DNA of 64,000 nucleotides, from positions 108,529-172,528 of the forward strand of contig NZ_PVTY01000009.1 of the NCBI RefSeq assembly GCF_003003175.1. The letters run 5' to 3'. Of this stretch, positions 41,996 to 52,791 are shown piece by piece. Source of the stretch: Nesterenkonia sandarakina. GTDB taxonomy: Bacteria; Actinomycetota; Actinomycetes; Actinomycetales; Micrococcaceae. The number at the start of each line of letters is the position of its first letter. Position 1 is the stretch's first letter. Under the pieces are notes generated by a model. That model made no database searches, had not been told where the DNA came from, and saw only the letters and a list, made by a program, of their open reading frames with translations. A program made the translations under genes and the position numbers.

Positions 41996-42814
41996 ATGTC
42001 CGAGCCGATCAGCCCCAAGCGGGTACGCACCGTGCACCTTCAGCAGTTCAAGGATGCCGGCCAGAGATTCTCCATGTTGACCGCCTACGACGCGCAGATC
42101 GCGTCGATCTTCGACGAGTCGGGGATCGAGCTGCTCCTGGTCGGCGACTCCGCCTCCAACGTGATGATGGGCCACTCCTCCACGCTGCCGATCACCGTGG
42201 ACGAGATGCTGGTGTTCACCAAATCTGTGGTCAACGGCGCGCATCGCGCGCTGGTCGTCGCGGACCTGCCGTTTGGCAGCTACGAAACCTCCCCGACGCA
42301 GGCCGTGGCCACCGGTGTCCGATTCATGAAGGAGGCCGGGGCCCAGGCGGTCAAGATCGAAGGCGGCGCGGCGATGGCTGAGCATGTCCGCGTCATGGTC
42401 GCCGCCGGCATCCCAGTGATCGCGCACATCGGCTTCACCCCGCAGTCCGAGCACGCTCTGGGCGGCTACCGAGTCCAAGGACGCGGAGAGGCTGCGCAGG
42501 CGCTGATCGACGACGCCCTGGCGCTGGAGGCCGCAGGCGCGTTCTGCGTGCTGATGGAGATGGTGCCCGCCGAGCTCGCCACCCAGGTGGACCGGGCGCT
42601 GCGCGTGCCGACCATCGGCATCGGCGCCGGCAACGGCACCACAGGTCAGGTGCTGGTCTGGCAGGACATGCTCGGACTGGGCTCCGGGCGGCTCCCGCGC
42701 TTCGTGAAGCAGTACGCGAACCTGCGCGAGGTGGTCGGACAGGCCGCCGCGGCGTACCACGCGGACGTCAGCGCCGGCACCTTCCCTGCCCCGGAACACA
42801 GCTTCGAGGGCTAG
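41996..42814 (+). CDS. panB: 3-methyl-2-oxobutanoate hydroxymethyltransferase
   Basis: This is a 272-residue ketopantoate hydroxymethyltransferase. The metal-binding SMLTAYDAQIA...LLLVGDSASNVMMGH region, the VKIEGG motif and GIGAGNGTTGQVLVWQDMLG are all diagnostic. It makes ketopantoate, the first step toward pantothenate and CoA. TAGCCT ends six bases before the ATG and no Shine-Dalgarno sequence is present, so the transcript is probably leaderless. No panC or panD is nearby. Confidence 0.96.
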   Translation: MSEPISPKRVRTVHLQQFKDAGQRFSMLTAYDAQIASIFDESGIELLLVGDSASNVMMGHSSTLPITVDEMLVFTKSVVNGAHRALVVADLPFGSYETSPTQAVATGVRFMKEAGAQAVKIEGGAAMAEHVRVMVAAGIPVIAHIGFTPQSEHALGGYRVQGRGEAAQALIDDALALEAAGAFCVLMEMVPAELATQVDRALRVPTIGIGAGNGTTGQVLVWQDMLGLGSGRLPRFVKQYANLREVVGQAAAAYHADVSAGTFPAPEHSFEG

Positions 42815-42862
42815 CCCGCGGCCCCAGCGTCACCGGTCGCCCCACCCCCGACGGCGCGGAGG

Positions 42863-43042
42863 TCAGCGCTTCTTGCGCTCCTCGGTCTCTTCATCCCAGG
42901 CCTCGTTGTTCTCCTGCACGCGCTTGAGCGCCTCGGAGGCGGCCTCGCGGGTGGGATAAGGACCCAGCAGCTGACTCCAGGAGGACTGCGCGCCCTCCTC
43001 GACCTGACCGGTGCGGACGTTGAACCAGTATTCGGTGCTCAT
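42863..43042 (-). CDS. Small SPOR-like protein (59 aa)
   Basis: This 59-residue acidic/basic protein has STEYWFNVRTGQVEEGAQSSWSQLLGPYPTREAASEAL followed by a charged helix. The YWFN..TG.VE and GPY.TREEA pattern is a conserved actinobacterial small protein, sometimes wrongly labelled methionine aminopeptidase because it lies near map, as here. Its LGPYPTREAASEAL part resembles half of a SPOR repeat. No function is known. Convergent with panB. Confidence 0.75.
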   Translation of the reverse strand: MSTEYWFNVRTGQVEEGAQSSWSQLLGPYPTREAASEALKRVQENNEAWDEETEERKKR

Positions 43043-43119
43043 GGCCTCAGAATACGCCCCGGCCAGGACTCTCACCCCGTGAAGGGTGCGCGCGGCCGTG
43101 TCGTGTCAGACTTCTGCTC

Positions 43120-44346
43120 ATGCACGCGAGCACCCCACCCTCGACAACCCCGGCCCCCACCGGACGACGACGCCGCGCCCCCTCCCTGCGAGGCAGCCGC
43201 CTGGCGACCATGGCGGCCTTCGCCACCAACGGCGCCCTCCCGGCCTCGCTGCTGGCCCGCTACGCCGAGGTCAAGGATGCGCTCGGCCTGAGCCCGGCGA
43301 TCTTCGGGCTGGTCGTGGTGGGCTTCGGCCTGGGCGGCGCGCTGGCGCTGCACATGCCCGGGGTGATCAACCGGTGGCTCGGAGTGGCGCGCACCGCGAG
43401 CGTCGGCACACTCTGGATGGGTGGCGGGCTGACCCTCGCCGCGGCCGGGGTGGCGCTGGGCAATCCCTGGGTGGTGGTCGCGGGGCTGTTGATCACCGGC
43501 TTCGGCGATGCCGCAGTGGACGTGGCGCAGAACTCTCAAGGACTGCGCGTCCAGGCCGCGTACCGGCGGTCGCTGTTGAACTCGATGCACGCCGGCTGGA
43601 GCATCGGCGCTGCGCTCGGCGGCGGCGTGGGCGTCTTGGCGGCAGTGCTGGGAGTGCCGCTGGTGACCCATATGGCGGTCTGGGCCCTGATCTGTGTGCT
43701 GGCGATGACGCTCTCGGCCAGGGCCTTCATGCCCGAGCCCGAGGCTGAGCCCCAGGACGCGGAGACCCCTGCCCGGCCCTCCGGCTGGTCCGCGATCAAG
43801 ATCCTGCTCCCGCTGACGCTGATCGCGCTTGCCGGGATCTCGGTGGAGGACGTGGGCAACAACTGGTCCGCCGTGCTGCTCTCCACCGAGCGCGGCATGG
43901 ACGCCGCCTCGGCCGGCGTCGGACTCACGGTGCTGCTCTCCGCCCAGTTCATCGGACGGATGATCGGAGACCGGGTGATCGACCGGCTCGGCGAACGGAG
44001 CTCGCTGATCCTGAGCCTCTCCGCGGTGATCATCGGACTCCTCGGCGCCGCCTGGGCCCCCGGCGTCCCGCTGACCCTGATGGGCCTCGCGCTGGCCGGG
44101 CTGGGCTGCGCGATCACCGTGCCGGTGGCCTTCGCCCGGGCCGACCGGGTGCCCGGACTGCCGGCGCACAGCGGAGTGACCTGGATCAGCTGGGCGATGC
44201 GCGCGGTGATGCTGAGCCTATCCCCGGCCATCGGAGTGATGACCCAGGGGTCCTCGCTGCCCGTGGCGATCAGCGTGATCGTGGGCATCGCGGTGGTGGC
44301 GCTGGCGCTGCAGCTGCGCCCTCGGCGAAGCCCCGCGACGAGCTGA
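43120..44346 (+). CDS. Major facilitator superfamily transporter
   Basis: This 408-residue protein has a basic N-terminus, 12 hydrophobic helices and a hydrophilic central loop (PEPEAEPQDAETPARP). Motifs typical of the FucP/YbjJ-like MFS branch include GDAAVDVAQNSQGLRV and AQFIGRMIGDRVIDRLG. The substrate is unknown; relatives are annotated as sugar or drug exporters without proof. ATG 43120 is the first good start; no ribosome site precedes it. It is divergent from the SPOR-like gene and ends 48 bases before map. Confidence 0.85.
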   Translation: MHASTPPSTTPAPTGRRRRAPSLRGSRLATMAAFATNGALPASLLARYAEVKDALGLSPAIFGLVVVGFGLGGALALHMPGVINRWLGVARTASVGTLWMGGGLTLAAAGVALGNPWVVVAGLLITGFGDAAVDVAQNSQGLRVQAAYRRSLLNSMHAGWSIGAALGGGVGVLAAVLGVPLVTHMAVWALICVLAMTLSARAFMPEPEAEPQDAETPARPSGWSAIKILLPLTLIALAGISVEDVGNNWSAVLLSTERGMDAASAGVGLTVLLSAQFIGRMIGDRVIDRLGERSSLILSLSAVIIGLLGAAWAPGVPLTLMGLALAGLGCAITVPVAFARADRVPGLPAHSGVTWISWAMRAVMLSLSPAIGVMTQGSSLPVAISVIVGIAVVALALQLRPRRSPATS

Positions 44347-44393
44347 ACCGGCCGGGCGGAGCGGCCAGACGCCCGACCGATAGGATGAATCCC

Positions 44394-45296
44394 ATGGCTA
44401 CCCCGCAGTCCACTCCCCTGTCTTCCCATGCCCCCATGGGCACGCTCACCAAGGGCACGGTGTCTCCGCAGCGCCCGGTCCCGGCGCACATCGAACGGCC
44501 CAACTATGTCGGCCTCGAGGCGCCGCCGGAGTACACCGGCGAGGACGTCTACGACGCCGCCACCGTGGAGCGGATCCGACGCGCCGCACAGCTCGCCGCC
44601 GACGCCATGGTCGCGACCTCCCAGCTCATCCGCCCAGGGGTCACCACCGAGGAGCTGGACGCCTATGCGCACCAGTACCTCACCGACCGTGGCGCCTACC
44701 CGTCCTGCCTGTCCTACCGCGCGTTCCCGAAGGCGATCTGCACCTCGGTCAACGAGGTCATCTGCCACGGCATCCCCGACACCACGGTGCTCACCGAGGG
44801 TGACATCGTGAACCTCGACATCACCGCCTTCATCGATGGAGTGCACGGAGACCACAACCGGACGTTCTATGTCGGCGAGGTCGACGAGGAGTCGCGACTG
44901 CTGGTGGAGCGCACCGAGGAGGCCATGATGCGCGCCATCCGCGCGGTGAAGCCTGGCCGTCCGATCAACGTGATCGGTCGCGCCATCGAGTCCTACGCGA
45001 AACGTTTCGGCTATGGTGTCGTACGCGAGTTCATCGGCCACGGCGTGGGCAAGGCGTTCCACACCGGCCTGGTGATCCCGCACTTCGATGCAGCACCGAA
45101 CCACGCGCGCCTGATGGAGCCGGGAATGGTGTTCACCATCGAACCGATGCTCACCCTGGGTACGCGCCACTGGGACATGTGGGAGGACGGCTGGACAGCC
45201 GTGACCCGCGACCGGAAGCGCACTGCGCAGTTCGAGCACACTCTGGTCGTCACCGATGACGGCGCCGAGATCCTCACGCTGCCCTCAGGCGCCTGA
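44394..45296 (+). CDS. map: Methionine aminopeptidase, type I
   Basis: This is a 300-residue M24 metallopeptidase with the five metal ligands in NLDITAFIDGVHGDHNRTF (two Asp), FIGHGVGKAFH (His), FTIEPML (Glu) and FEHTLVV (Glu). The extended proline-containing N-terminus (about 40 residues) is typical of the actinobacterial housekeeping enzyme. It removes N-terminal Met from new proteins. An ATG three codons earlier falls inside a TAGGAT -10 hexamer (44381-44386), which ends seven bases before ATG 44394, so a leaderless start at 44394 is preferred. A second type I enzyme is at 55875-56660. Confidence 0.95.
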   Translation: MATPQSTPLSSHAPMGTLTKGTVSPQRPVPAHIERPNYVGLEAPPEYTGEDVYDAATVERIRRAAQLAADAMVATSQLIRPGVTTEELDAYAHQYLTDRGAYPSCLSYRAFPKAICTSVNEVICHGIPDTTVLTEGDIVNLDITAFIDGVHGDHNRTFYVGEVDEESRLLVERTEEAMMRAIRAVKPGRPINVIGRAIESYAKRFGYGVVREFIGHGVGKAFHTGLVIPHFDAAPNHARLMEPGMVFTIEPMLTLGTRHWDMWEDGWTAVTRDRKRTAQFEHTLVVTDDGAEILTLPSGA

Positions 45297-45337
45297 GTCC
45301 GGTCCCCTCCCCCACAGCACGGAGATACTGCACCACT

Positions 45338-46201
45338 ATGAGCTCTTCTCACGAGCAGCCACTGGCTGCCCAGTCCCTCGGTTCCGCCAGCGAGACCATC
45401 AGTGATCTTCCCAAGCGGGCCATCGGCATCGATGTGGGCGGCACCGGGATCAAGGGCGGGCTCGTCAACCTGCACAAGGGCACCCTGACCGGTGACCGGT
45501 TCCGCATCCCCACCCCGAAGCCGGCGACGCCGGAGGCGGTGGCCGAGGTGATCGGAGAGATCCTCGATGAGCTGCTGAGCCGGGAGAAGGCTCCCGCGCT
45601 GGAGGAGCTCTCGGTGGGTGTGCTGTTCCCCGCGATCGTGGACAAGAACATCGTGCTCTCCGCGGCGAACATCGACGAGTCCTGGATCAACACCGACGCC
45701 GCAAAGCTGCTGCGCCACCTGCCGGGTCAGGTCCACACACTCAACGACGCCGACGGCGCCGGTCTCGCCGAGGCGCGCTACGGCGCCGGCAAGGGACTCG
45801 AGGGCACGGTCATGACGATCACCCTGGGCACCGGCATCGGCTCCGCCCTGGTGCACGACGGCGTGCTGGTCCCCAACAGCGAGATGGGCCACCTGGAGTT
45901 CGAGGGCGAGGTGGCCGAGAAGAAGGCCTCCGCAGCAGCCCGCGAACGGGCTGACATGCCCTGGGACGAGTATGGCCAGCTGCTGAACCGGTTCCTCAAG
46001 CATGTGGAGCGGCTGCAGTCGCCCGAACTGTTCATCATCGGCGGCGGCATCTCGAAGCGCAGCGAGGACTTCCTGCCCGAGATCAAGGATCTGCGCGCGA
46101 ACGTCGAGGTCGCTGCGCTGCAGAACAATGCTGGGATCGTCGGGGCGGCCCTCTATGCCGCCGAGCAGACCAGGCTCAACGCGGCCCGCGGACGGTCCTG
46201 A
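45338..46201 (+). CDS. ppgK: Polyphosphate glucokinase
   Basis: This is a 287-residue ROK-related kinase: phosphate 1 motif GIDVGGTGIKGGL, the TLNDADGAGLAEARYGAG segment, phosphate 2 TITLGTGIGSALVHDG, and FIIGGGISKR. Length, the NDADGAG motif and taxonomy fit the polyphosphate/ATP-dependent glucokinases of actinobacteria, which phosphorylate glucose with polyphosphate. It lies 41 bases after map; a GGAG-type site precedes ATG 45338. A role as a plain ATP glucokinase is the alternative. Confidence 0.92.
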   Translation: MSSSHEQPLAAQSLGSASETISDLPKRAIGIDVGGTGIKGGLVNLHKGTLTGDRFRIPTPKPATPEAVAEVIGEILDELLSREKAPALEELSVGVLFPAIVDKNIVLSAANIDESWINTDAAKLLRHLPGQVHTLNDADGAGLAEARYGAGKGLEGTVMTITLGTGIGSALVHDGVLVPNSEMGHLEFEGEVAEKKASAAARERADMPWDEYGQLLNRFLKHVERLQSPELFIIGGGISKRSEDFLPEIKDLRANVEVAALQNNAGIVGAALYAAEQTRLNAARGRS

Positions 46202-46268
46202 GCCGCGCGCGAGGGTTGTTACACTTCTTGCTGCACCAGATCGCGCCGACTCGGCGATCTCTGGGCAC

Positions 46269-46341
46269 GGGCCTTTAGCTCAGCTGGTAGAGCACCGCGT
46301 TTACACCGCGGGTGTCGTCGGTTCGATCCCGGCAGGGCCCA
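46269..46341 (+). tRNA. tRNA-Val (anticodon TAC)
   Basis: The full cloverleaf folds. The acceptor GGGCCTT/AGGGCCC has one G-T pair, and the D arm is AGCTCAGCTGGTAGAGC. The anticodon stem CCGCG/CGCGG carries loop TTTACAC (anticodon TAC), and the T arm is GTCGG-TTCGATC-CCGGC. The terminal CCA is not fully encoded (ACCG follows). It reads GUA valine codons. Confidence 0.95.
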
Positions 46342-46410
46342 CCGTTCCGCTTGCAGAGTGCAAGCCCCTCATCCAGCCCCCGCAGCTGGTCCCGGCGCTA
46401 CTCTGAGACC

Positions 46411-46797
46411 ATGGCTTCCCTTGCACGCACCACCGGCCGAATCTTCCTCGGCTCAGCACTGACATTTGCCGGGATCTCCCACCTGGCCTGGGCCCGCGAG
46501 GAGTTTCGCGCCCAGGTCCCGAAGTCGCTCCCGCTGGACCCTGACACGACCGTCCTGGCATCTGGGGTGGCTGAGATCGGACTGGGCACGGCGCTGCTGT
46601 TCTCCCGTGAGCACCGTCCGCTGGTCGGCACTGCCGCGGGGGTGTTCTTCGCCGCGGTCTTCCCGGGCAACATCGCACAGTACGTGCACAAGCGCGATGG
46701 GTTCGGGCTGGACACCGATCGCAAGCGGCTCGTGCGGCTGTTCTTCCAGCCGGCGCTCATCGGGCTCGCCGTGTGGTCCACGCGCCGCCCGCGCTGA
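46411..46797 (+). CDS. DoxX-like small membrane protein
   Basis: This 128-residue protein has four hydrophobic segments and the DoxX-like pattern GRIFLGSALTFAGISHLAWAREEF, then GVAEIGLGTALLF and GNIAQYVHKRD. DoxX-family proteins are membrane proteins linked to thiol or quinone chemistry in some species; no role is established for this subgroup. TACTCT (46399-46404) ends six bases before the ATG, another leaderless-type start. It lies 69 bases after the tRNA. Confidence 0.75.
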   Translation: MASLARTTGRIFLGSALTFAGISHLAWAREEFRAQVPKSLPLDPDTTVLASGVAEIGLGTALLFSREHRPLVGTAAGVFFAAVFPGNIAQYVHKRDGFGLDTDRKRLVRLFFQPALIGLAVWSTRRPR

Positions 46798-46813
46798 CAC
46801 TGCTGGCGTGTCC

Positions 46814-47563
46814 CTACCGTGGGCCTCGCAGGAGCGGATCGACCAGCTGCGCGACTGTGATGCCACGGCTCGAAGCCTCCCGCTGCAGGGCGGCGACCAG
46901 GGTTGGATCAAGTTCTCCGCCATCCATTGGCGCAGCCAGGGTGCTGCCAGGGAGGTTCCGGTCGCCCGCTGCCTGGTGCGGGGTGCCCCGGTTCCGAAGA
47001 CTCGAGAGCAGCGGAGCCACCACCCCGCAGAGAACCGCCAGAATCAGGACGATGCCGTAGGCCCGGGGAAACAGTTCGCCCTCCCACCCTTCGTCCCAGA
47101 TCAGCAGCAATGTCAAGAAGATGCTGGCGATGAGCAACACCAGGAAGGACCCGAGCAGGCTGCGCACAAGCTTGTCGCGCTGGGTGGCAGAGGCCAGGAC
47201 CAGGCTCGCAAAGCTGAAGGCCACGGTGAACGTGATCCCGGTGAGCAGAACCTGGTAGACGTTCCACTCGTGATACCCATCGGACCAGATCAGAAAGATG
47301 CTCCAACCGAGGGTGAGCAGGCAGACGACCACTCCGGCGACGCCCACCAGCTGGGTCCGCCGGTTGAAGACCGCGCCGCAGCACAGCATCGCCAGACTGA
47401 ACAGCCCCACCGTCAGGGTCGTCCCCAGCACACGAGCACCGGTCTCGTCGAAGCTCACGCCGATCAGGACGAAGATCCCGGCCGCCGCCGCCAGACAGAA
47501 CGAGCCGATCATCGTCCACAGGAAGATTCGGCGGATCCGTGACCCGACACTTCTGTTCTTCAT
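46814..47563 (-). CDS. Multi-pass membrane protein of unknown function
   Basis: This 249-residue protein has about six membrane helices (residues 12-33, 44-62, 72-90, 103-124, 136-154, 168-187). They are followed by a soluble C-terminal tail with LDPTLVAALQREASSRGITVAQLVDPLL, a short helix pattern like those of ribbon-helix or coiled-coil tails. I recognise no family. ATG 47563 has GAGGAGG 11 bases upstream. It is convergent with the DoxX-like gene. Confidence 0.62.
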   Translation of the reverse strand: MKNRSVGSRIRRIFLWTMIGSFCLAAAAGIFVLIGVSFDETGARVLGTTLTVGLFSLAMLCCGAVFNRRTQLVGVAGVVVCLLTLGWSIFLIWSDGYHEWNVYQVLLTGITFTVAFSFASLVLASATQRDKLVRSLLGSFLVLLIASIFLTLLLIWDEGWEGELFPRAYGIVLILAVLCGVVAPLLSSLRNRGTPHQAAGDRNLPGSTLAAPMDGGELDPTLVAALQREASSRGITVAQLVDPLLRGPR

Positions 47564-47654
47564 GGCGCGTGCGGCCTCCTCATGGCAGGACACCGTGCCC
47601 TGAGATGACAATAGCGCTGAGTCAAGAAAGCGGGAAGCAGCTCGCCCGATGACG

Positions 47655-48959
47655 TCAGCGGAGCCTTCCGTGGTCAACCGCCATGAGATTCAGCGTCTCT
47701 TCAGACTCACGCACCACGGTGATCGAACCGCCCTCGCCAGGATCCGGATCTGGGATGATCGACTCCGGGTCGACGAGGATGACCTGCTGGCCGTCCAGGG
47801 AGAGTCGACGCGCGACCTCCAGCAGCATGCGCCGTGCCACGTCGTCGATCGAGTGGACCAGCGAGATGTCGAGCACTACCCGAGGTTCCGACGGGGCGCT
47901 GTCCAGGACTTCGCGAACAATCCGCTCGGCGCCCGCGAAGCGGATCCCTCCCTGGAGTCTGAGAATCCGTGTCGCCTCCGAGCCTTCTCCTCGCACACGG
48001 TTGGAGCGGACGACCTCGCGGGCTGTGGGTGGCACCTCCATCACGTGGAGCCCCATGTCGGATGAGAATCGCTCAAACAGAGAGACACCGCGGACGCTGT
48101 TCCCATGCGCGTCCAACCGAGGCGAGAAGCTGGCGATACCGAGCTGACCGGGGAGGGCGCCGATCAGCCCTCCGGCTACGCCGCTCTTCGCGGGGATGCC
48201 GATCTGGGTCGCCCAGTCCCCGGCCGCGTCGTACATTCCGCAGGTGGCCATGACACTGAGAACCTGGCGCACCACCGCCTGGTCCACCACCTGCTCGTTC
48301 GAGAGCGGATTCACTCCTCGGTTGGCAAGCGTCGCTGCCATCATCGCGAGATCTCGTGTGGAGACGAGCAGGGCACACTGTCGGATGTAGCCGTCCACCA
48401 CTCCCCTGGGATCCTCACTGAGAATTCCGTAGTTGCGCAGCATATGCGCGATCGCGAGGTTGCGGTGTGCATTCTCCATCTCCGAGGCGCAGACTCTCGC
48501 GTCGACCTCCAGACGACGACCCGCGAACGCCGAAAGCCCCTGCACGATGCGCTCCATACGTTCCTCGGCCCGGAGGCCCTCTGGGCCGGCAAGCGAGTGC
48601 GCAGTGATGGCTCCAGCGTTGATCATCGGATTGCGAGGGCGCCCGGTGTCACGTTCCAGGGAGATCTCGTTGAACGCCTCCCCTGAAGGCTCGACTCCGA
48701 CCTTGTCGAGCAACGGACCGAAGCCACGGTCCGAGAGGGCCAATGCATAGACGAAGGGTTTCGAGATCGATTGGATGATGAACTCCACATCGACGTCTCC
48801 GGCGCCATAGACCTCACCATCGACAGTGGCGAAGACGGCGCCGAGCCGCTCCGGGTCCGCTGTTGCGAGCTCAGGGATGTAGCTCGCAATCTCTCCTGAG
48901 GTCTTCGGTGCCACTGCGGCAAGGACCTCGTGGAGGTAGTCCGGGATCAGCGGTCGCAT
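47655..48959 (-). CDS. glsA: Glutaminase A with C-terminal STAS domain
   Basis: This is a 434-residue protein. Residues about 1-300 are the serine-dependent beta-lactamase-fold glutaminase, with S64xxK67 (QSISKPFVYAL), FNEISLE, RPRNPMINAGAI and SGVAGGLIGALPG. Residues about 325-425 are a STAS domain (GIRFAGAERIVREVLDSA, VVLDISLVHSIDDVARRML). It hydrolyses glutamine to glutamate and ammonia. The fusion with STAS is known from some actinobacterial and eukaryote-like glutaminases and may tie activity to a regulatory partner. It is the opposite reaction to the GlnA enzymes in this window. Confidence 0.93.
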   Translation of the reverse strand: MRPLIPDYLHEVLAAVAPKTSGEIASYIPELATADPERLGAVFATVDGEVYGAGDVDVEFIIQSISKPFVYALALSDRGFGPLLDKVGVEPSGEAFNEISLERDTGRPRNPMINAGAITAHSLAGPEGLRAEERMERIVQGLSAFAGRRLEVDARVCASEMENAHRNLAIAHMLRNYGILSEDPRGVVDGYIRQCALLVSTRDLAMMAATLANRGVNPLSNEQVVDQAVVRQVLSVMATCGMYDAAGDWATQIGIPAKSGVAGGLIGALPGQLGIASFSPRLDAHGNSVRGVSLFERFSSDMGLHVMEVPPTAREVVRSNRVRGEGSEATRILRLQGGIRFAGAERIVREVLDSAPSEPRVVLDISLVHSIDDVARRMLLEVARRLSLDGQQVILVDPESIIPDPDPGEGGSITVVRESEETLNLMAVDHGRLR

Positions 48960-49051
48960 CCGTTCTCCTGCGCGCCGGTGCCGGGCGAAGCGGGCGCTGC
49001 GGCGAGAGGCAGCCCGCTCACGGGAACGCTCATCTGCATCGCAACAGCCGC

Positions 49052-49444
49052 CTAGGAATCAACGTGAGCGAGGCGCGACACCAGGGCGACGTCTGCGCGC
49101 GTCGGTGTCCGCCACGCGCCGCCCTCGGAAATGAACTCATCGCCGTGCTTCTTCAGATGTCGAGCAAACAGTGGACACACCGGGACCACGGTGTGTCCAC
49201 TGCGAATGCTGTCGGCGAGGGCCTCGCGCAGCAGGATCCCCGCCAGGCCGCGTCCTGCGTAGTGTTCATCGACTTCCGTGTGGAAGAAGATCCGTTCCCG
49301 ATCCGCGTCGGCAGAGTCGATGAATTCGGCCCTGCCGACGCGCGGGGCGCCGGGGAGATTCACGGTGAACGCGCTGATGGGGTCGGCCGACTCACGTCCG
49401 ACAGTGACCGGCTCACCAGTGTTGTCGGTCAGTTCCTGTGTCAT
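49052..49444 (-). CDS. YidJ/GNAT_acetyltr_2-type N-acetyltransferase
   Basis: This 130-residue small acetyltransferase has IFFHTEVDEHYAGRGLAGILLREAL (acetyl-CoA pyrophosphate loop, GRGLAG) and VPVCPLFARHLKKHGDEF. These are the HTEV..EH..RGLA..L and C.......H signatures of the Gcn5-related YidJ/GTRPX family. The substrate is unknown. ATG 49444 is used; the ribosome site is weak. It lies about 90 bases upstream of glsA in transcription terms and could share its transcript only through a separate promoter, since the strands agree but the gap is open. Confidence 0.8.
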   Translation of the reverse strand: MTQELTDNTGEPVTVGRESADPISAFTVNLPGAPRVGRAEFIDSADADRERIFFHTEVDEHYAGRGLAGILLREALADSIRSGHTVVPVCPLFARHLKKHGDEFISEGGAWRTPTRADVALVSRLAHVDS

Positions 49445-49542
49445 ACAGCGAGTCAACACCCTGTTGTCGGAACATGGTCAAGAGGCTGAGACCTGGTGTG
49501 ACGAAACGGCCCAGCTCATCGAGAGGCCGTCGCATCTGAGAA

Positions 49543-50589
49543 TCAGCGTCCCCCGCCGAGCTTGCGGTGGCGCTGCTGGATGCCAGCCGTCCCGTAGGGG
49601 TAGTCCTCCATCTCGGGCGCGCTGGCGAGCGTCAGCCGATCAAGCTGTTCAGTGCTCAGCTCGAGGGAATCAGCCGCCATGTTGTCGCGGAGCTGCTCAA
49701 ACGTACGAACCCCGAGGATCACGGAGGTGACGGCAGGCTGGGCCGTCAGCCAGGCCAGCGAGACCTGCGACGCGGAAGCACCCTGCTCCTCGGCCACGGC
49801 GGAGACAGCATCCAGGATCCGCCAGGTGCGATCATCGGCATTGCGCTTCTCCCAGGCCTCCATACCACGTTCGGGGTTCTCCCCGAGTCGCGTCGAACCC
49901 GTCGGCGACTCATCCCGGCGGTACTTCCCGCTCAACCACCCGCCGCCCAGCGGCGACCACGGCAGAAGTCCGATCCCCGCGTCGAGGGCTGCCGGGACGA
50001 TCTCGTGTTCGATTCCGCGGACCAGAAGATTGTATTGGGGCTGCAAGGTCACCGGCAGCGACCAGCCGTGCCGGTCAGCCAGGTGGACGGCCTTGGTGAG
50101 CTGCCAGCCGGTGAAGTTGGAGAACCCGTAGTAGCCGATCTTCCCGGCAGTGACGGCGTCGTCGAGGAAGCGCAGCGTCTCATCCAACGGGGTGATCGCA
50201 TCCCAGGCATGCAACTGGTACAGATCGATGTGGTCAACGCCCAGTCGGCGAAGGGACGCATCCAACGCATCCCGCAGATGCCGACGCGAGGTTCCCAGAT
50301 CATTCGGGCCCTGACCCATCGGGAAGCGGCCTTTGCTGGCGAGGACCATCTGCCGGGCCTCGGTCGGATGGGAGGCGAGCCAACGACCGATGATCTCCTC
50401 GCTGGTACCTGCGGTGTACACGTCGGCAGTGTCGATGAAGTTGCCACCCCCGGCGACGTAGGCATCGAGGAGAGAATGCGAGGTCGCCTCGTCAGCCTCC
50501 GCACCAAACGTCATCGTGCCCAGCGCTTGAGCTGAGACGACAGTTCCGCTGCGGCCCAGTGTTCGGTAGGTCAGATCAACCTGAGTCAT
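49543..50589 (-). CDS. Aldo/keto reductase
   Basis: This 348-residue AKR has the catalytic tetrad regions FIDTADVYTAGTSEE (Asp, Tyr), VLASKGRF (Lys) and YQLHAWD (His), and the NADPH-binding LGVRTFEQL near the C-terminus. It is related to the AKR12/13 group of general oxidoreductases; the physiological substrate is unknown. ATG 50589 has AAGGACG upstream. The 267 bases between it and the divergent GyrI-like gene contain no clear element. Confidence 0.88.
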   Translation of the reverse strand: MTQVDLTYRTLGRSGTVVSAQALGTMTFGAEADEATSHSLLDAYVAGGGNFIDTADVYTAGTSEEIIGRWLASHPTEARQMVLASKGRFPMGQGPNDLGTSRRHLRDALDASLRRLGVDHIDLYQLHAWDAITPLDETLRFLDDAVTAGKIGYYGFSNFTGWQLTKAVHLADRHGWSLPVTLQPQYNLLVRGIEHEIVPAALDAGIGLLPWSPLGGGWLSGKYRRDESPTGSTRLGENPERGMEAWEKRNADDRTWRILDAVSAVAEEQGASASQVSLAWLTAQPAVTSVILGVRTFEQLRDNMAADSLELSTEQLDRLTLASAPEMEDYPYGTAGIQQRHRKLGGGR

Positions 50590-50856
50590 GCCACGTCCTT
50601 GAGGAGTAGAGTGTCCCGCCGAATCGATGAGGACCGACGCCATGTGATGGAGAATAGATTCTGACTCCACCAACCATTCCCTATCAGAAACATGTTTTTA
50701 GCTGGGTAAAACCTGAAAGTCCAACCCCAACACCTGAGGACCTTTAGTCTCCGCACGACCACGTTGCGAGTCGGGGGCTGTCCAGGGAAGTCTTGAGCCG
50801 GCGAGCGAAGCCGTCTAGCTTGCTGTTCATTCGCCATCTTCGGAAGCGAGCAGGCT

Positions 50857-52510
<1,654 letters not shown>

Positions 52511-52791
52511 GCGGCGGGCTCGGGGGCGGACGCCGGACTGATCATCAGCGCCTGCCCGCGAGTCGGGCCGCCCGGTCAGTCCGGCGCCGCGTCCGCTCGG
52601 GACGAAGTGATAGTTGCTCAGCTGCTCGACCCGAGGAACGTGCAACTCTCCAGTCCCTTGGAATGCGGAGCGCCACCCCCTCGACGCGAGCCGAGCCGCT
52701 CACCCGGATCAAGGGCCATGCCGGGCTCCACAGGTTCCGATGCCGACCTGAGACCGCCCCCAGTCGGAGAGCGAGGTCTAGGCTGGGTGCT

